Shown here in pieces: positions 37,912 through 46,107 of a stretch of 46,379 nt of DNA (the stretch's first letter is position 1; every line of letters begins with the position of its first letter). The stretch is taken from positions 1 to 46,379 of the forward strand of contig CAZIID010000002.1 of assembly GCA_964539415.1 (NCBI GenBank), written 5' to 3'. The notes under the pieces were generated by a model, which saw only the letters and a list, made by a program, of their open reading frames with translations, searched no databases and was not told where the DNA came from. This stretch comes from CAYQFQ01 sp964539415. Lineage in GTDB: Bacteria; Patescibacteriota; Minisyncoccia; Phycocordibacterales; GWA1-40-21. Both the position numbers and the translations under genes were made by a program.

Positions 37912-39045
37912 TTAAACAATTTTGGGCAACGGCTCATAAGGCACGTGACCAAATGTAATCTCCCGACGAGGTAGATGTATAACAACAAAACTCCGATCAG
38001 TATTCACATCACCAGGGTTAATAGTTGTCACCTGCTGACCTTCAACATACAAGGCCTCTCTGGTGAAACCGCACAGAACAAACTCCGTTTCCGGATGTTC
38101 TCGCCTGATCTGCATGGCCATGGAGTCCATACCAAGTTCACTCTTGGACATAAACTCAAGACCCAAATCAAGCTGAACATAAAAGCGGTAACCATTGATT
38201 TTTACGATGGCCCCCTTATCGAGATTGTTCTCCGAAATCACTTTCCAATTTTCAGGAATATTTTTATCTTTTTGCATTTTGCGATGATCAGAATCTTGAT
38301 CCTCACGAATCGCATACTGAACAGTAAAGTCAGCAAGCTCAGGACGACCAATGTCAGAGAGAGCAATATTTCCGCAATGAATGATATGACTCACATCGCG
38401 TTTTTTGAACTCTTTAGCCAAGAGATTCCAATAAGCGGAATCACGATGAGTGATATCCAGACTATCAGATATCACACCGATACTGAAAGCAGGACGATCA
38501 TCAACAGTCGGCAAAATCCGACTAAAGATAAACTCCCCTGTTTCAGTATCAACAATCGCAAACTCATAACCCCAACCCAAAGCGTCTTCTACTGCACCTG
38601 GGTTGATAAAGCTGACAAGCTGTCCTTGTTTAAAAGTCTGGAAGTGCAAATGCCCACCAAAAACAAAACGAAGACCATCAAACTCCTTCCGAAGGTCCAT
38701 CAGAATTTCGTTAAACTTTTCTTCTGACGCCCGGAGAAAGTCAGTATTCCTTTTGTGTCCGATATACACCACGGTCCCATCAGAAATTTTTGTAATTCTC
38801 TGATTGTGACGTGTAAAATTCCAACCTTCTGGACGTTTTTCAAAAAATACAGGATCTTCCGTTTGTCCACCGACGATAGCACAAATTACTGGTATATCAC
38901 CAAACAATTCTTTGGACACATGACCAGGAATTATGTCTCCGCAATGCACAATCATCTTTACACCACGGCGTTTGAATTCCTCAATAATATGAGGAATTGC
39001 CCCTTTTTTGTCCCTATGCGTATCAGAAATTACTCCGACGATCAT
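37912..39045 (-). CDS. Tandem metallophosphoesterase, second domain degenerate
   Basis: A 377-aa protein with two copies of a YfcE-like calcineurin fold. Domain 1 (about residues 1-180) has a full metal site: GVISDTHRD, VHCGDIIPG, FVFGGHLHFQ. Domain 2 (about 188-377) keeps the shape (GVISDSLDITH and IIHCGNIALS) but has Asn for the metal Asp and CGFTREALYV where the GHxH motif should be, so it is probably inactive and regulatory. The substrate may be a phosphodiester. G+C is higher than neighbours, and AGGGGGAT lies just upstream of the ATG, as in other acquired-like genes. Confidence 0.88.
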   Translation of the reverse strand: MIVGVISDTHRDKKGAIPHIIEEFKRRGVKMIVHCGDIIPGHVSKELFGDIPVICAIVGGQTEDPVFFEKRPEGWNFTRHNQRITKISDGTVVYIGHKRNTDFLRASEEKFNEILMDLRKEFDGLRFVFGGHLHFQTFKQGQLVSFINPGAVEDALGWGYEFAIVDTETGEFIFSRILPTVDDRPAFSIGVISDSLDITHRDSAYWNLLAKEFKKRDVSHIIHCGNIALSDIGRPELADFTVQYAIREDQDSDHRKMQKDKNIPENWKVISENNLDKGAIVKINGYRFYVQLDLGLEFMSKSELGMDSMAMQIRREHPETEFVLCGFTREALYVEGQQVTTINPGDVNTDRSFVVIHLPRREITFGHVPYEPLPKIV

Positions 39046-39164
39046 AAATCCCCCTGCGTTTAGTTATTAGACTCGTTCTTTTACCAAACAATGACAAAGA
39101 ACTCCTTAAACATAGACTACACCGAAAATAATTTTTGTATATTCTTTATGATTCAGTCATTTTG

Positions 39165-39173
39165 TGTTATAAT
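39165..39173 (+). promoter_or_regulatory. Extended -10 promoter of psd
   Basis: TGTTATAAT, a perfect extended -10, ends 6 nt before GTG 39180. It lies inside the longer open frame that begins at 39135 and so excludes that start. Confidence 0.75.
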
Positions 39174-39179
39174 TTTACC

Positions 39180-40025
39180 GTGAAAATTCCTGTAAAAAAC
39201 ATGCTCTACCGCGAGCCACTTCAAAAAATTTTCTTAGATACTTTTGTAAAAAGAAAAATCTCTAATAAAATTGTTGGTAAAATAGCAGATAATAAAATAA
39301 GCAAAGTATTAATTAAAAGATTTGAAAGATCATTCAAAATAGACCGTTCCCTTTTTAAAGTTCCACATAATAATGGTTTTAGTACTCTTAATGAATTTTT
39401 TACAAGGGATTATCCTGATAAAACTATTAAAAAATCTTTTCCCAATAATCCAAATGGAGAATTTCATTCGCCTGTTGAATGTTATTTAAGTTTACAAACA
39501 AACATCAATCCAGAAAGTATTGTTCAAGCAAAAGGTTTTGTATATTGTTTGAGTGAATTTTTAGATTGTAAACCAGGTGAAAGTTTTAATGGCGGCACAT
39601 TGATCAAGCTCCGCTTAACCCCAAAAGAATATCATCACGCTCATTATTTTGATGATGGAAAAATAGTAGGATTCAAAGACATAAAAGGAAGTTACTATAC
39701 TTCTGATTTTGCTTCTGTAAAAAAGATTAAAAAAATGTATTGCAAGAGCCATAGACATGTTTCCGAAATAGATACGAGAAATTTTGGAAAAATATATTTT
39801 ATTGAAGTTGGTGCTACTTTTGTTGGAACAATCATACAAAATGACAAACTAGGAGATAAAGTAAAATATGGCAACAAAAAAAGTGTATTCAAATTTGGCG
39901 GTTCAACAGTATTTCTTTTATTTGAAAAAGGAAAAGTCGAGCTAAGAGATGACTTACAGGAGCTAGCAAAAACAGGTGAAGAAAAATATGTATGTTTAGG
40001 AGAGATATTGGGAAATAAAATTTAA
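39180..40025 (+). CDS. psd: Phosphatidylserine decarboxylase-like protein
   Basis: A 281-aa enzyme of the PSD family, which makes phosphatidylethanolamine at the membrane after self-cleavage. The pyruvoyl site is FGGST in FKFGGSTVFLLFE. RLTPKEYHHAHYFDDGKI carries the conserved His, and FHSPVECYLS and STLNEFFTRDYP are further blocks. The GTG start at 39180 is chosen because an extended -10 lies 6 nt upstream. No PS synthase is seen here, so lipid may come from a host; this is inference. Confidence 0.92.
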   Translation: MKIPVKNMLYREPLQKIFLDTFVKRKISNKIVGKIADNKISKVLIKRFERSFKIDRSLFKVPHNNGFSTLNEFFTRDYPDKTIKKSFPNNPNGEFHSPVECYLSLQTNINPESIVQAKGFVYCLSEFLDCKPGESFNGGTLIKLRLTPKEYHHAHYFDDGKIVGFKDIKGSYYTSDFASVKKIKKMYCKSHRHVSEIDTRNFGKIYFIEVGATFVGTIIQNDKLGDKVKYGNKKSVFKFGGSTVFLLFEKGKVELRDDLQELAKTGEEKYVCLGEILGNKI

Positions 40026-40029
40026 AAAA

Positions 40030-40060
40030 TCGCCCGCCAAAGTAAAACTTTGGCGGGCGA
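40030..40060 (-). terminator. Terminator between psd and the dGTPase-like gene
   Basis: The 14-bp stem TCGCCCGCCAAAGT / ACTTTGGCGGGCGA with an AAA loop. A T run on the minus strand (TTTTTTAAA) suits the dGTPase-like gene. Confidence 0.88.
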
Positions 40061-40083
40061 AACAATATTAACAAGTAGCGACC

Positions 40084-41121
40084 TTACCAATCAAGACAAG
40101 GATCTGTGATATCTGCAAAAACATTAAGAACACTTTCAATTTGTTCCCAGACAGATGTCCGTTCAAGATCGGTTATATCAAAATGATTCTTATCCATCAA
40201 AGACAAGACGTCTTCATCCGTCATAAGAGCAAAAAATAATGGCGCTTTTTCCCTTAGAACATCTTCAAGATAGTCACCAACTCTCATCAGACCAGAAGTG
40301 TGACCATGAACATTGACTAGTGGATAGAGTTTATACATCTTTGCTTTAATGTCAGTAAAGATTTTTCCAGCTTCCGAATCCGAAAATCCAACAAAACCAA
40401 GTCCTGCTGAATCCTCGCACAGAGCGATAATTAGGTTACGAACTCTGGAACGCTGGTCAGAACCAAGTTTTTGCATATCACTTGAAACTGACTCAACCCA
40501 TTGACTAGGTAATCTCAACCGATGAATCATATCATTGTAATCAGAAGTGATATAAGCAATTTTATCTGCGTGCATCACAACAACAGCTTCTTGAGACATG
40601 TCCTTTGTTGCAGTAAGCGGTCCCTTACCACGAGAATGATCACGAATACCACAAAGAGTTTGATAAGTAAGATTAAGACCAACACCTTTACGTTCAACTT
40701 TTTGAGCTAACATTGCTCCAAATTTGGCGTGGTTAAAATCTTTTTTAAACCTTGTTGCCAAAAAATTCTCGCCTTCATGACCAAACGGTACATGACCAAT
40801 ATCATGACCAAGTGCAATAGCTCGCACAAGATCAACATTGAGTCCGAGAACGCTCGCGATCCTCACTGCAACACTCACAACTTCCATAGTGTGACTATTG
40901 CGATTACGGAAAAGTCCATTCCAAGGACTTGTCATAACCTGAGTTTTAAACGCAAGACGTCGAAAAGCTTTTGAGTTCATGAGATAGTTTTCATCAACGA
41001 CAAAAGGATCCAAATTACCATCATAAAAATCAGCTTCTTCATCAAATCTTATTCTTCTAGAATGTTCGGGCAAAATTTTCAAATGAGAAAGACAACCAAA
41101 TGTTTCCTGACTAATATTCAT
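40084..41121 (-). CDS. dGTPase-like HD-domain phosphohydrolase
   Basis: A 345-aa protein of the dGTP triphosphohydrolase family. AFRRLAFKTQVM and RNRNSHTMEVVSVAVRIA give the first His, IALGHDIGHVPFGHEGE the HD pair, and HADKIAYITSDYND the final Asp. It would hydrolyse dNTPs to nucleoside and triphosphate, controlling pools. Length is close to dGTPase family members without large inserts. AAGGAG lies 9 nt before the ATG. It is one of three nucleotide-handling genes with Shine-Dalgarno sites (with the NUDIX and ITPase-like genes). Confidence 0.9.
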   Translation of the reverse strand: MNISQETFGCLSHLKILPEHSRRIRFDEEADFYDGNLDPFVVDENYLMNSKAFRRLAFKTQVMTSPWNGLFRNRNSHTMEVVSVAVRIASVLGLNVDLVRAIALGHDIGHVPFGHEGENFLATRFKKDFNHAKFGAMLAQKVERKGVGLNLTYQTLCGIRDHSRGKGPLTATKDMSQEAVVVMHADKIAYITSDYNDMIHRLRLPSQWVESVSSDMQKLGSDQRSRVRNLIIALCEDSAGLGFVGFSDSEAGKIFTDIKAKMYKLYPLVNVHGHTSGLMRVGDYLEDVLREKAPLFFALMTDEDVLSLMDKNHFDITDLERTSVWEQIESVLNVFADITDPCLDW

Positions 41122-41149
41122 TCTAACTCTCCTTTTATATTTTTAAACA

Positions 41150-41195
41150 ACTAGTTTCTAGTGGAATATACTACGTTAAAAATTTTAAGAGTCAA
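41150..41195 (-). promoter_or_regulatory. Promoter of the dGTPase-like gene with a small palindrome
   Basis: TTGACT (41195-41190) and TAGTAT (41173-41168) have a 16-nt spacer on the minus strand; the alternative TATATT gives 19. Just downstream is ACTAG-ttt-CTAGT (41150-41162), an inverted repeat at the expected transcript start that might be an operator. Confidence 0.5.
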
Positions 41196-41203
41196 TATTA
41201 GAC

Positions 41204-42364
41204 TTATTGTGACAAATTGACCAAATTTAATTCAACATAAAATTGTGAGCCTTTTCCTTCACCTTCAGATTCTGCCCAAATATGATTATTTCTAATTTCA
41301 AGTATTTTTTTTGCAACATAAAGACCCAGACCAGTTCCCAGAATATTTGCACCATTTGCATCTTTTGCGCGACTAAATTTTTTAAATAATAAAGGAAGTG
41401 TTTCTTTCGAAATACCAACTCCGCTATCCTTAACACTAAAAATTAGCTTGTTATCATCTTTTTTACTCAATCCTACTTCTATCCATCCAGATTTTGTATA
41501 CTTATTTGCATTATCAAGTAAATTTGCAAAGACTTGTTTTAATTTTGTCTTGTCTTCGTGTAAAATAAATTCTCCTTTTATAATATTTGTTTTCAATTGC
41601 AAACCGCTTTTCTCCACATTTATTTTAAATTCATTTACAACTTCATTGATCAAATCAACAACATTGAAATCTTTAAGATAGTATTTCATTTCACCCTGTT
41701 CTATACGAGAAATATCCAAAAAATCACTCACAGTTTTACTAAGTGAATCTGTAGATTTAAAAATAATATCTAATGGTTCCACAAACTCCTTTGGTACCTT
41801 TCCATAATCTCCTTCAAGAATTAAAGAAATATATCCTTTTATAGCTCCCAGAGGTCCACGTATTTGATGCGTAGCCAAAGATATATATTCATTTTTTAAA
41901 TGATTAATTTTCTTTAATTCTCCATTCGCTTCCTGTATTTCAGTAATTCTATTTTGGAGTTCCTTCAATTTACCACTTGATTCAAGCAATCTCGCCTCAT
42001 CTATTGAATACCCATCTTCAATATGCTTCTTCAAAACGTTAGTTGCCCACATTCTAAATTGAGTTGCTTTTTTTGAATTTACTCTATATCCAACAGAAAT
42101 AATGACATCTAAATTATAGATTTTAACCATGTATTTCTTGCCATCTTTAGCAGTTAGTTCTATTTTGGAACTAACTGAACTTTCCTTTAATTCTCCCGTT
42201 CTGAATATGTGGTCTAAATGTTTAGTTATTGCAGGTCTTTGAGTTCCAAAAGCCAAAGCTATTTGGTTTTGAGTCAGCCAAACAGAACCATTTTCTATCA
42301 TTGTTTCTATTTTTATATAGCCTTTTTCTGGCTCATAAATCATTATTGTTTTTTTTCTGTTCAT
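41204..42364 (-). CDS. RhuM-domain / histidine kinase fusion
   Basis: A 386-aa protein of unusual architecture. Residues 1 to about 125 match the N-terminal RhuM family region: SVWLTQNQIALAFGTQRPAI, a helix-turn-helix, then KIYNLDVIISVGYRVNS and TQFRMWATNVLKKHI. After a short coiled coil (130-158) comes a histidine kinase core: H-box ATHQIRGPLG (His166), N-box FANLLDNANKYT, G1 DSGVGIS (313), F-box LFKKFSRA, G2 GTGLGLYV (343). No transmembrane segment is present, so it is cytoplasmic. No response regulator is next to it. The HTH may let the kinase bind DNA or a regulator. Confidence 0.92.
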   Translation of the reverse strand: MNRKKTIMIYEPEKGYIKIETMIENGSVWLTQNQIALAFGTQRPAITKHLDHIFRTGELKESSVSSKIELTAKDGKKYMVKIYNLDVIISVGYRVNSKKATQFRMWATNVLKKHIEDGYSIDEARLLESSGKLKELQNRITEIQEANGELKKINHLKNEYISLATHQIRGPLGAIKGYISLILEGDYGKVPKEFVEPLDIIFKSTDSLSKTVSDFLDISRIEQGEMKYYLKDFNVVDLINEVVNEFKINVEKSGLQLKTNIIKGEFILHEDKTKLKQVFANLLDNANKYTKSGWIEVGLSKKDDNKLIFSVKDSGVGISKETLPLLFKKFSRAKDANGANILGTGLGLYVAKKILEIRNNHIWAESEGEGKGSQFYVELNLVNLSQ

Positions 42365-42396
42365 TTTTTTATTTAATTCATGATTTTATAATCAAA

Positions 42397-42447
42397 AAAA
42401 AGACCAAATTTTAATCTTCGTCTGTAGAAAGATTAAAATTTAGTCTT
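42397..42447 (-). terminator. Terminator between the small ORF and the fusion kinase
   Basis: A long stem GACCAAATTTTAATCTT / AAGATTAAAATTTAGTC with one mismatch, followed on the minus strand by TTTTTTTGATT. Confidence 0.8.
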
Positions 42448-42632
42448 TTAAAAAATCTTGTTTATATAACTAATTTTAATTCTACAAATAATTTTGATGA
42501 TTGTTTTTCTCTGTCAAAAAATTCCCAAAAATTATCATACTGGGTATTTGTTCTTTCTATAATAAAAAATTCAGAGATTATTCTCTGTTTATTTTTAATA
42601 TAACTAAATATTTTTAAAAATATTTTTTTCAC
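42447..42632 (-). CDS. Possible small leaderless gene, 61 aa
   Basis: A GTG-started frame: MKKIFLKIFSYIKNKQRII at the start, then acidic/aromatic sequence (YDNFWEFFDREKQ). A perfect TATAAT (42646-42641) ends 8 nt before the GTG, and the stop runs into the terminator. The layout fits a small gene but no family was recognised, and AT-rich DNA produces such frames by chance. The remainder of 42633-42789 holds only the terminator listed next. Confidence 0.4.
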
Positions 42633-42676
42633 GCCTGTATATTATATATTAAATACAAAAAAAGTATATTAAAAAA

Positions 42677-42720
42677 GCGCGTGGCATCTATTTGCATTTC
42701 TGCATTTAGACACCACGCGC
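42677..42720 (-). terminator. Terminator of the ABC-F / GIY-YIG unit
   Basis: The stem GCGCGTGG / CCACGCGC encloses TCTA/TAGA and TGCA/TGCA helices. On the minus strand it is followed by TTTTTTAATATAC. Confidence 0.8.
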
Positions 42721-42789
42721 CGGAATTTAATCCCTACTTCGTGAGACGCTTACTTTTTGTCGGACATAAAAACCTCTATTAAAAATAGA

Positions 42790-43035
42790 TTATTTATAAG
42801 CTATTTTCAACTTTTCTACTCTTTCCATTTTCTTTAATTCCGCTTCCCTTTTCATCGCTTCACTTTTTGTTTTAAACTTTTCAGAATATAGGAGTTTAAC
42901 CGGACGACGCCCTTTTGTGTATTTTGCTCCAGTTTTTAAAGTATTGTGAGCAAGAATTCTTTTCTCAAGATCATTTGTATATCCAGTATACAGAGTTTTA
43001 TCAGCACATTCGAGAATATATACAAAATGTGACAT
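42790..43035 (-). CDS. GIY-YIG domain protein (UPF0213-like)
   Basis: An 81-aa stand-alone GIY-YIG nuclease domain. VYILECADKTLYTGYTND contains the YIL/YTG (GIY-YIG equivalent) pair, with RILAHNT and AKYTKGRRPVKLLYSE, then E at MKREAELKKM as the likely metal ligand. Related UPF0213 proteins act on nucleic acids, with unknown targets. It lies 8 nt after the ABC-F gene and probably shares its transcript. Confidence 0.93.
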   Translation of the reverse strand: MSHFVYILECADKTLYTGYTNDLEKRILAHNTLKTGAKYTKGRRPVKLLYSEKFKTKSEAMKREAELKKMERVEKLKIAYK

Positions 43036-43043
43036 AAATATAA

Positions 43044-44504
43044 TTATTTATCTAAATCCAAAGTATAATCAATTCTAATTTGTTTTATAAAATCTGGAAC
43101 GTGACTTACTATTATCATTGCACCTTCATATTTATTTAATGCTTCTGCAATTATAGGCAAGTGACGAAAATTAATATGATTTGTAGGTTCATCTAAAATA
43201 AGAAGTCCTGGTCTTTGCAATACAAGTCTAGCAAAAGCAACTAAACCTTTTTGTCCTTCGGAAAGATTGCCGATTTTTATACACATTATTTCACTTGTAA
43301 TAAGAAAACCAGCGGCAGTAGCCCTCATTGTTTCTTCTCCAATATCATCTCTAACAGTAGAAAGAGATTTGTATACAGTATCTTCAAAATTTAATGTTGA
43401 AAAATCTTGCCTATAATATCCGACTTCAACTCCTTTTGTTATTTCTGAACCATCAGAAGTATTCTTTGCAATTGCTTCAAGTAAAGTACTTTTACCAATA
43501 CCATTTGGCCCCTTAAGTAAAAGATGTTGATTTCTTTTTAATTTTATATCAGTTTTTCTTTCAAGAACTTTATGGCTTCTTATAGTTTTAAATTTTGTTA
43601 TGTGAATTATTTGACCAATAATGTCTGTTTGAGCTGGAATAGTAAAAGAACGAATAGTTTTATCTTCTTTTCTGGTATCAACTTTCTCTTCCTCCAACTC
43701 TTCAGCTTTTTCTCTCATTCTTTTTGCAACCATACGCATTTGTCCTCCCTTCATCGCAAAAAAGTTTGCTTTATCTTTGTTTTCTTGGATTTCTTTTGCA
43801 AGTTGAGCATTTTTTCTGTTTTCTTTTTCCTGACGAATAACAATCTGCTCCCTAACGTCAAAATAATTTCCAATATACTGTTCTATTTTATTTGTAAACA
43901 CATCTAAATACAAAACTCCATCAGTAAAGCTATTCAAAAACTCAGCATCGTGTGAAATTACAATACAGGTTTTTGTGTATCCAATAAGAAAATTTGTTAA
44001 ATGTTCAATTCCTTCTTTATCTAAGTTGTTTGTTGGCTCATCAAGCAAAAGCAAATCAGGAGCTTGGATTAAAGCAGAAGCTAACAAAAGTCTTGCTTGC
44101 TGACCTCCAGAAAATGATTTAACTATTCTGTCATGAACTTTTTGATGACCCTTTAAGTTAACAACTTCCAAGATGTCGTCGATTCTCACATCAATATCAT
44201 AAATCTTCTCTTTAAAACATTTCTGAAAAAATTCTCTTACCGTCAAATCTAATTCATCACGAGGAATTACTTGACGAGATACTGCAATCGAAACTCCATT
44301 CACAACGTTTACATCACCGTCATCTGGACATAAGTCGCCAGAGATAAGTTTAAATAGAGTGCTTTTACCAGAACCATTTTGTCCCATTATAGTAGTTTTT
44401 GTTCCTCGACGAATAGAAAAATCCACTTCTGTTAGAAGAGGTTTATTCTCAGAGTATCCAAATGATACTTTTTCAAATCTAAGTATTGCTTCATCTTTGG
44501 CCAT
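43044..44504 (-). CDS. ABC-F family ATPase
   Basis: A 486-aa protein with two ATP-binding domains and no transmembrane part, the layout of ribosome-binding ABC-F factors. NBD1: Walker A GQNGSGKST, signature SFSGGQQARLLL, Walker B LLLLDEPTNNLD. NBD2: GPNGIGKST, signature NLSEGQKGLVAF, and LLILDEPTNHINF. Between them is a Lys/Glu-rich linker (about residues 225-285) that reaches into the tRNA exit/PTC region in characterised members. The role may be translation rescue or antibiotic protection; the subfamily is not resolved. Confidence 0.94.
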   Translation of the reverse strand: MAKDEAILRFEKVSFGYSENKPLLTEVDFSIRRGTKTTIMGQNGSGKSTLFKLISGDLCPDDGDVNVVNGVSIAVSRQVIPRDELDLTVREFFQKCFKEKIYDIDVRIDDILEVVNLKGHQKVHDRIVKSFSGGQQARLLLASALIQAPDLLLLDEPTNNLDKEGIEHLTNFLIGYTKTCIVISHDAEFLNSFTDGVLYLDVFTNKIEQYIGNYFDVREQIVIRQEKENRKNAQLAKEIQENKDKANFFAMKGGQMRMVAKRMREKAEELEEEKVDTRKEDKTIRSFTIPAQTDIIGQIIHITKFKTIRSHKVLERKTDIKLKRNQHLLLKGPNGIGKSTLLEAIAKNTSDGSEITKGVEVGYYRQDFSTLNFEDTVYKSLSTVRDDIGEETMRATAAGFLITSEIMCIKIGNLSEGQKGLVAFARLVLQRPGLLILDEPTNHINFRHLPIIAEALNKYEGAMIIVSHVPDFIKQIRIDYTLDLDK

Positions 44505-44540
44505 TCACTAGAGGATACTGTATTTTTATGAAAATAGAAA

Positions 44541-44576
44541 GGGGGACATCAAGTGTCTCTACACTTGATGGCCCCC
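44541..44576 (-). terminator. Terminator of the 44585 gene
   Basis: The stem GGGGGacATCAAGTGT / ACACTTGATggCCCCC, followed on the minus strand by TTTCTATTTT. Confidence 0.75.
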
Positions 44577-44584
44577 AAAAAATC

Positions 44585-45139
44585 CTAAAACAAACTTAAT
44601 ATCCAAGGGAGAACAAACAAAGCACAAAAAATAGTATTCACTCCACAGTATAAACGATCCTCAAGTCTCCAACCTTTTACAGATAAGAATGAAAGAAAGT
44701 TTACAATAGTAAAAAAGATATTTACTAATATTGAACTTTGTTCAGGGAATTTCCAAGTCATTATGAGAAATGGTATTCCCGCAATTAAAGAAGCTGTTAT
44801 AGAGGCTATTAATGCCCATCTAGCGCCTCTTGTTAGATAGAGGACAACGCAAAAGCCTACAAGAATCACAACTACTGAATCCATCATTCCCCAATTAAAT
44901 CTACCCTTTAGAAGAAGTATTACCGATATTGAAGATGAACCAATTGCGTATATCAAAGGTATTGAAAAATTTGCTTTGTGCCGAATCAGGCTGAAAACTG
45001 CAATCCACGCAAGCATAGCCCATAGAGCAAAAGTCGTAAAAGAAAGTCCTTGACCCGTACCAACGACCGTCTGAAGAATTAAGTATCCATAGCTTAAAAT
45101 TCCAAGCACGGTACTCAATATAGCTAAAAACTTTTTCAA
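44585..45139 (-). CDS. Polytopic membrane protein, unknown
   Basis: A 184-aa protein with about six hydrophobic helices and short loops; RHKANF and TRGARW are the main charged loops. Aromatic/Gly-rich turns are seen, but no transport or enzyme motif. The start is TTG 45139, supported by GGGGGG just upstream in an AAGGGGGGAT Shine-Dalgarno-like stretch; there is no ATG nearby in frame. It is monocistronic with its own terminator and has somewhat higher G+C than the core genes. Confidence 0.7.
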   Translation of the reverse strand: MKKFLAILSTVLGILSYGYLILQTVVGTGQGLSFTTFALWAMLAWIAVFSLIRHKANFSIPLIYAIGSSSISVILLLKGRFNWGMMDSVVVILVGFCVVLYLTRGARWALIASITASLIAGIPFLIMTWKFPEQSSILVNIFFTIVNFLSFLSVKGWRLEDRLYCGVNTIFCALFVLPWILSLF

Positions 45140-45322
45140 AAATCCCCCCTTTGTTTAATTGCTTTTATAATCTAAGCCAAGTAGAACAAATAATGTCATT
45201 ATTGTCAAAATAAAGAGCCTAAAATTCTATTATTCATACATTTGACAAATAGAAGATTATATAGCAGTATTATAAGTAGGATAAGTTACTTTAAAGATAG
45301 CTCATTAAAAAGGAATCAAAAA

Positions 45323-45835
45323 ATGAAGATCACATTGGGATCAATGAGTTTACCCAAACTCGACGCGGTGATTCAAGCAAACGAAATTCTTGAACTTGGA
45401 GCCGAAGTTTGTTGTGTAAAAACATCTTCAAATCAAAACGAACAGCCAGTTGGATTTGAAGAAACTTTTGCGGGAGCACTCGCTCGTGCAAAATCAGCTA
45501 AAGCACAAAGACCAGATTCAATTGCGATAGGTATTGAGAGTGGAATATTTTGTTTTGATGGTGACAATCGTCCCATCACACTCGACATTGCCATTATTGT
45601 TGTTTTAGATAACAACGATCGGCAAATCATATCAACTTCTACTGGAATTCAATTTCCGGAAGAATTTGTAACAATCGCAAAGAATCGCGGTTTTGACAAA
45701 ACAACTGTTGGGTCTATTGTTGCTGAAAAAATCAACGCAGACCAAAACGACCCACATCAAAAACTCACGAATGGAAGAATAACAAGGAAAAGGACTCTCA
45801 TTGAAGCTGTTGTGACAGCATTGAAGCAACTTTAA
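45323..45835 (+). CDS. Inosine/xanthosine triphosphatase (YjjX/DUF84-like)
   Basis: A 170-aa protein of the DUF84/YjjX NTPase family. Its N-terminus MKITLGSMSLPKLDAV parallels the canonical VGSxNPxKxxAV, QPVGFEETFAGALARAKSA and AIGIESGIF match the QPxxxxET...GAxxRA and GIExG blocks, and LTNGRITRKR is the C-terminal substrate motif. It would remove ITP/XTP from the nucleotide pool. ATG 45323 has AAGGAA about 9 nt upstream; the frame open to 45242 passes through a TTGACA promoter-like element (45242-45247), so the longer start is unlikely. Confidence 0.85.
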   Translation: MKITLGSMSLPKLDAVIQANEILELGAEVCCVKTSSNQNEQPVGFEETFAGALARAKSAKAQRPDSIAIGIESGIFCFDGDNRPITLDIAIIVVLDNNDRQIISTSTGIQFPEEFVTIAKNRGFDKTTVGSIVAEKINADQNDPHQKLTNGRITRKRTLIEAVVTALKQL

Positions 45836-45848
45836 TTTTTTGATTAGT

Positions 45849-45877
45849 AACTCCCGACCTTAAAATGGTTGGGAGTT
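45849..45877 (+). terminator. Terminator of the ITPase-like gene
   Basis: The 11-bp stem AACTCCCGACC / GGTTGGGAGTT (one G-T pair) followed by TTTTAATT. Confidence 0.88.
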
Positions 45878-45886
45878 TTTTAATTC

Positions 45887-45914
45887 AAAAATCCGCCCTT
45901 AAGGGCGGATTTTT
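45887..45914. terminator. Palindromic terminator of the tiny basic gene
   Basis: A perfect 28-bp palindrome with arms AAAAATCCGCCCTT / AAGGGCGGATTTTT, seven bases beyond the minus-strand stop at 45921. Confidence 0.75.
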
Positions 45915-45920
45915 AAAAAA

Positions 45921-45983
45921 CTATTTTTTAGCTTTCTTTGGTTTCTTCTTATCCTTTCTCTGAGAATTATTTCCTTTTGCCAT
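45921..45983 (-). CDS. Tiny basic peptide gene, 20 aa
   Basis: The peptide begins MAKGNNSQRK and ends KKPKKAKK, over half Lys/Arg. It is preceded by AT-rich sequence and followed by a terminator. Its N-terminal MAK and composition resemble the 34-aa gene at 33597, so both may be real. Too short to be certain. Confidence 0.45.
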   Translation of the reverse strand: MAKGNNSQRKDKKKPKKAKK

Positions 45984-46107
45984 AATTATTTTTATTAATT
46001 ATTCTAATAATGTAATAATTATATCACACAAAATAATATTTTATACAATTCTTCCAACTTTAAATAAAGAAAATATATTTTTAAAATCGAAACTATTTTA
46101 TAACTAT
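45984..46107. other. AT-rich intergenic stretch
   Basis: Very AT-rich sequence with short A/T palindromes; nothing more than possible promoter strings for the tiny basic gene is visible. Confidence 0.5.

Noticed and set aside
38755..39063. 102-codon frame on the plus strand
   Set aside because: Antisense to the metallophosphoesterase gene, with no initiation signal.
45242..45322. N-terminal extension of the ITPase-like protein
   Set aside because: The extra 27 codons start within a TTGACA promoter-like element, lack a ribosome binding site and precede the conserved N-terminus, which starts at ATG 45323.
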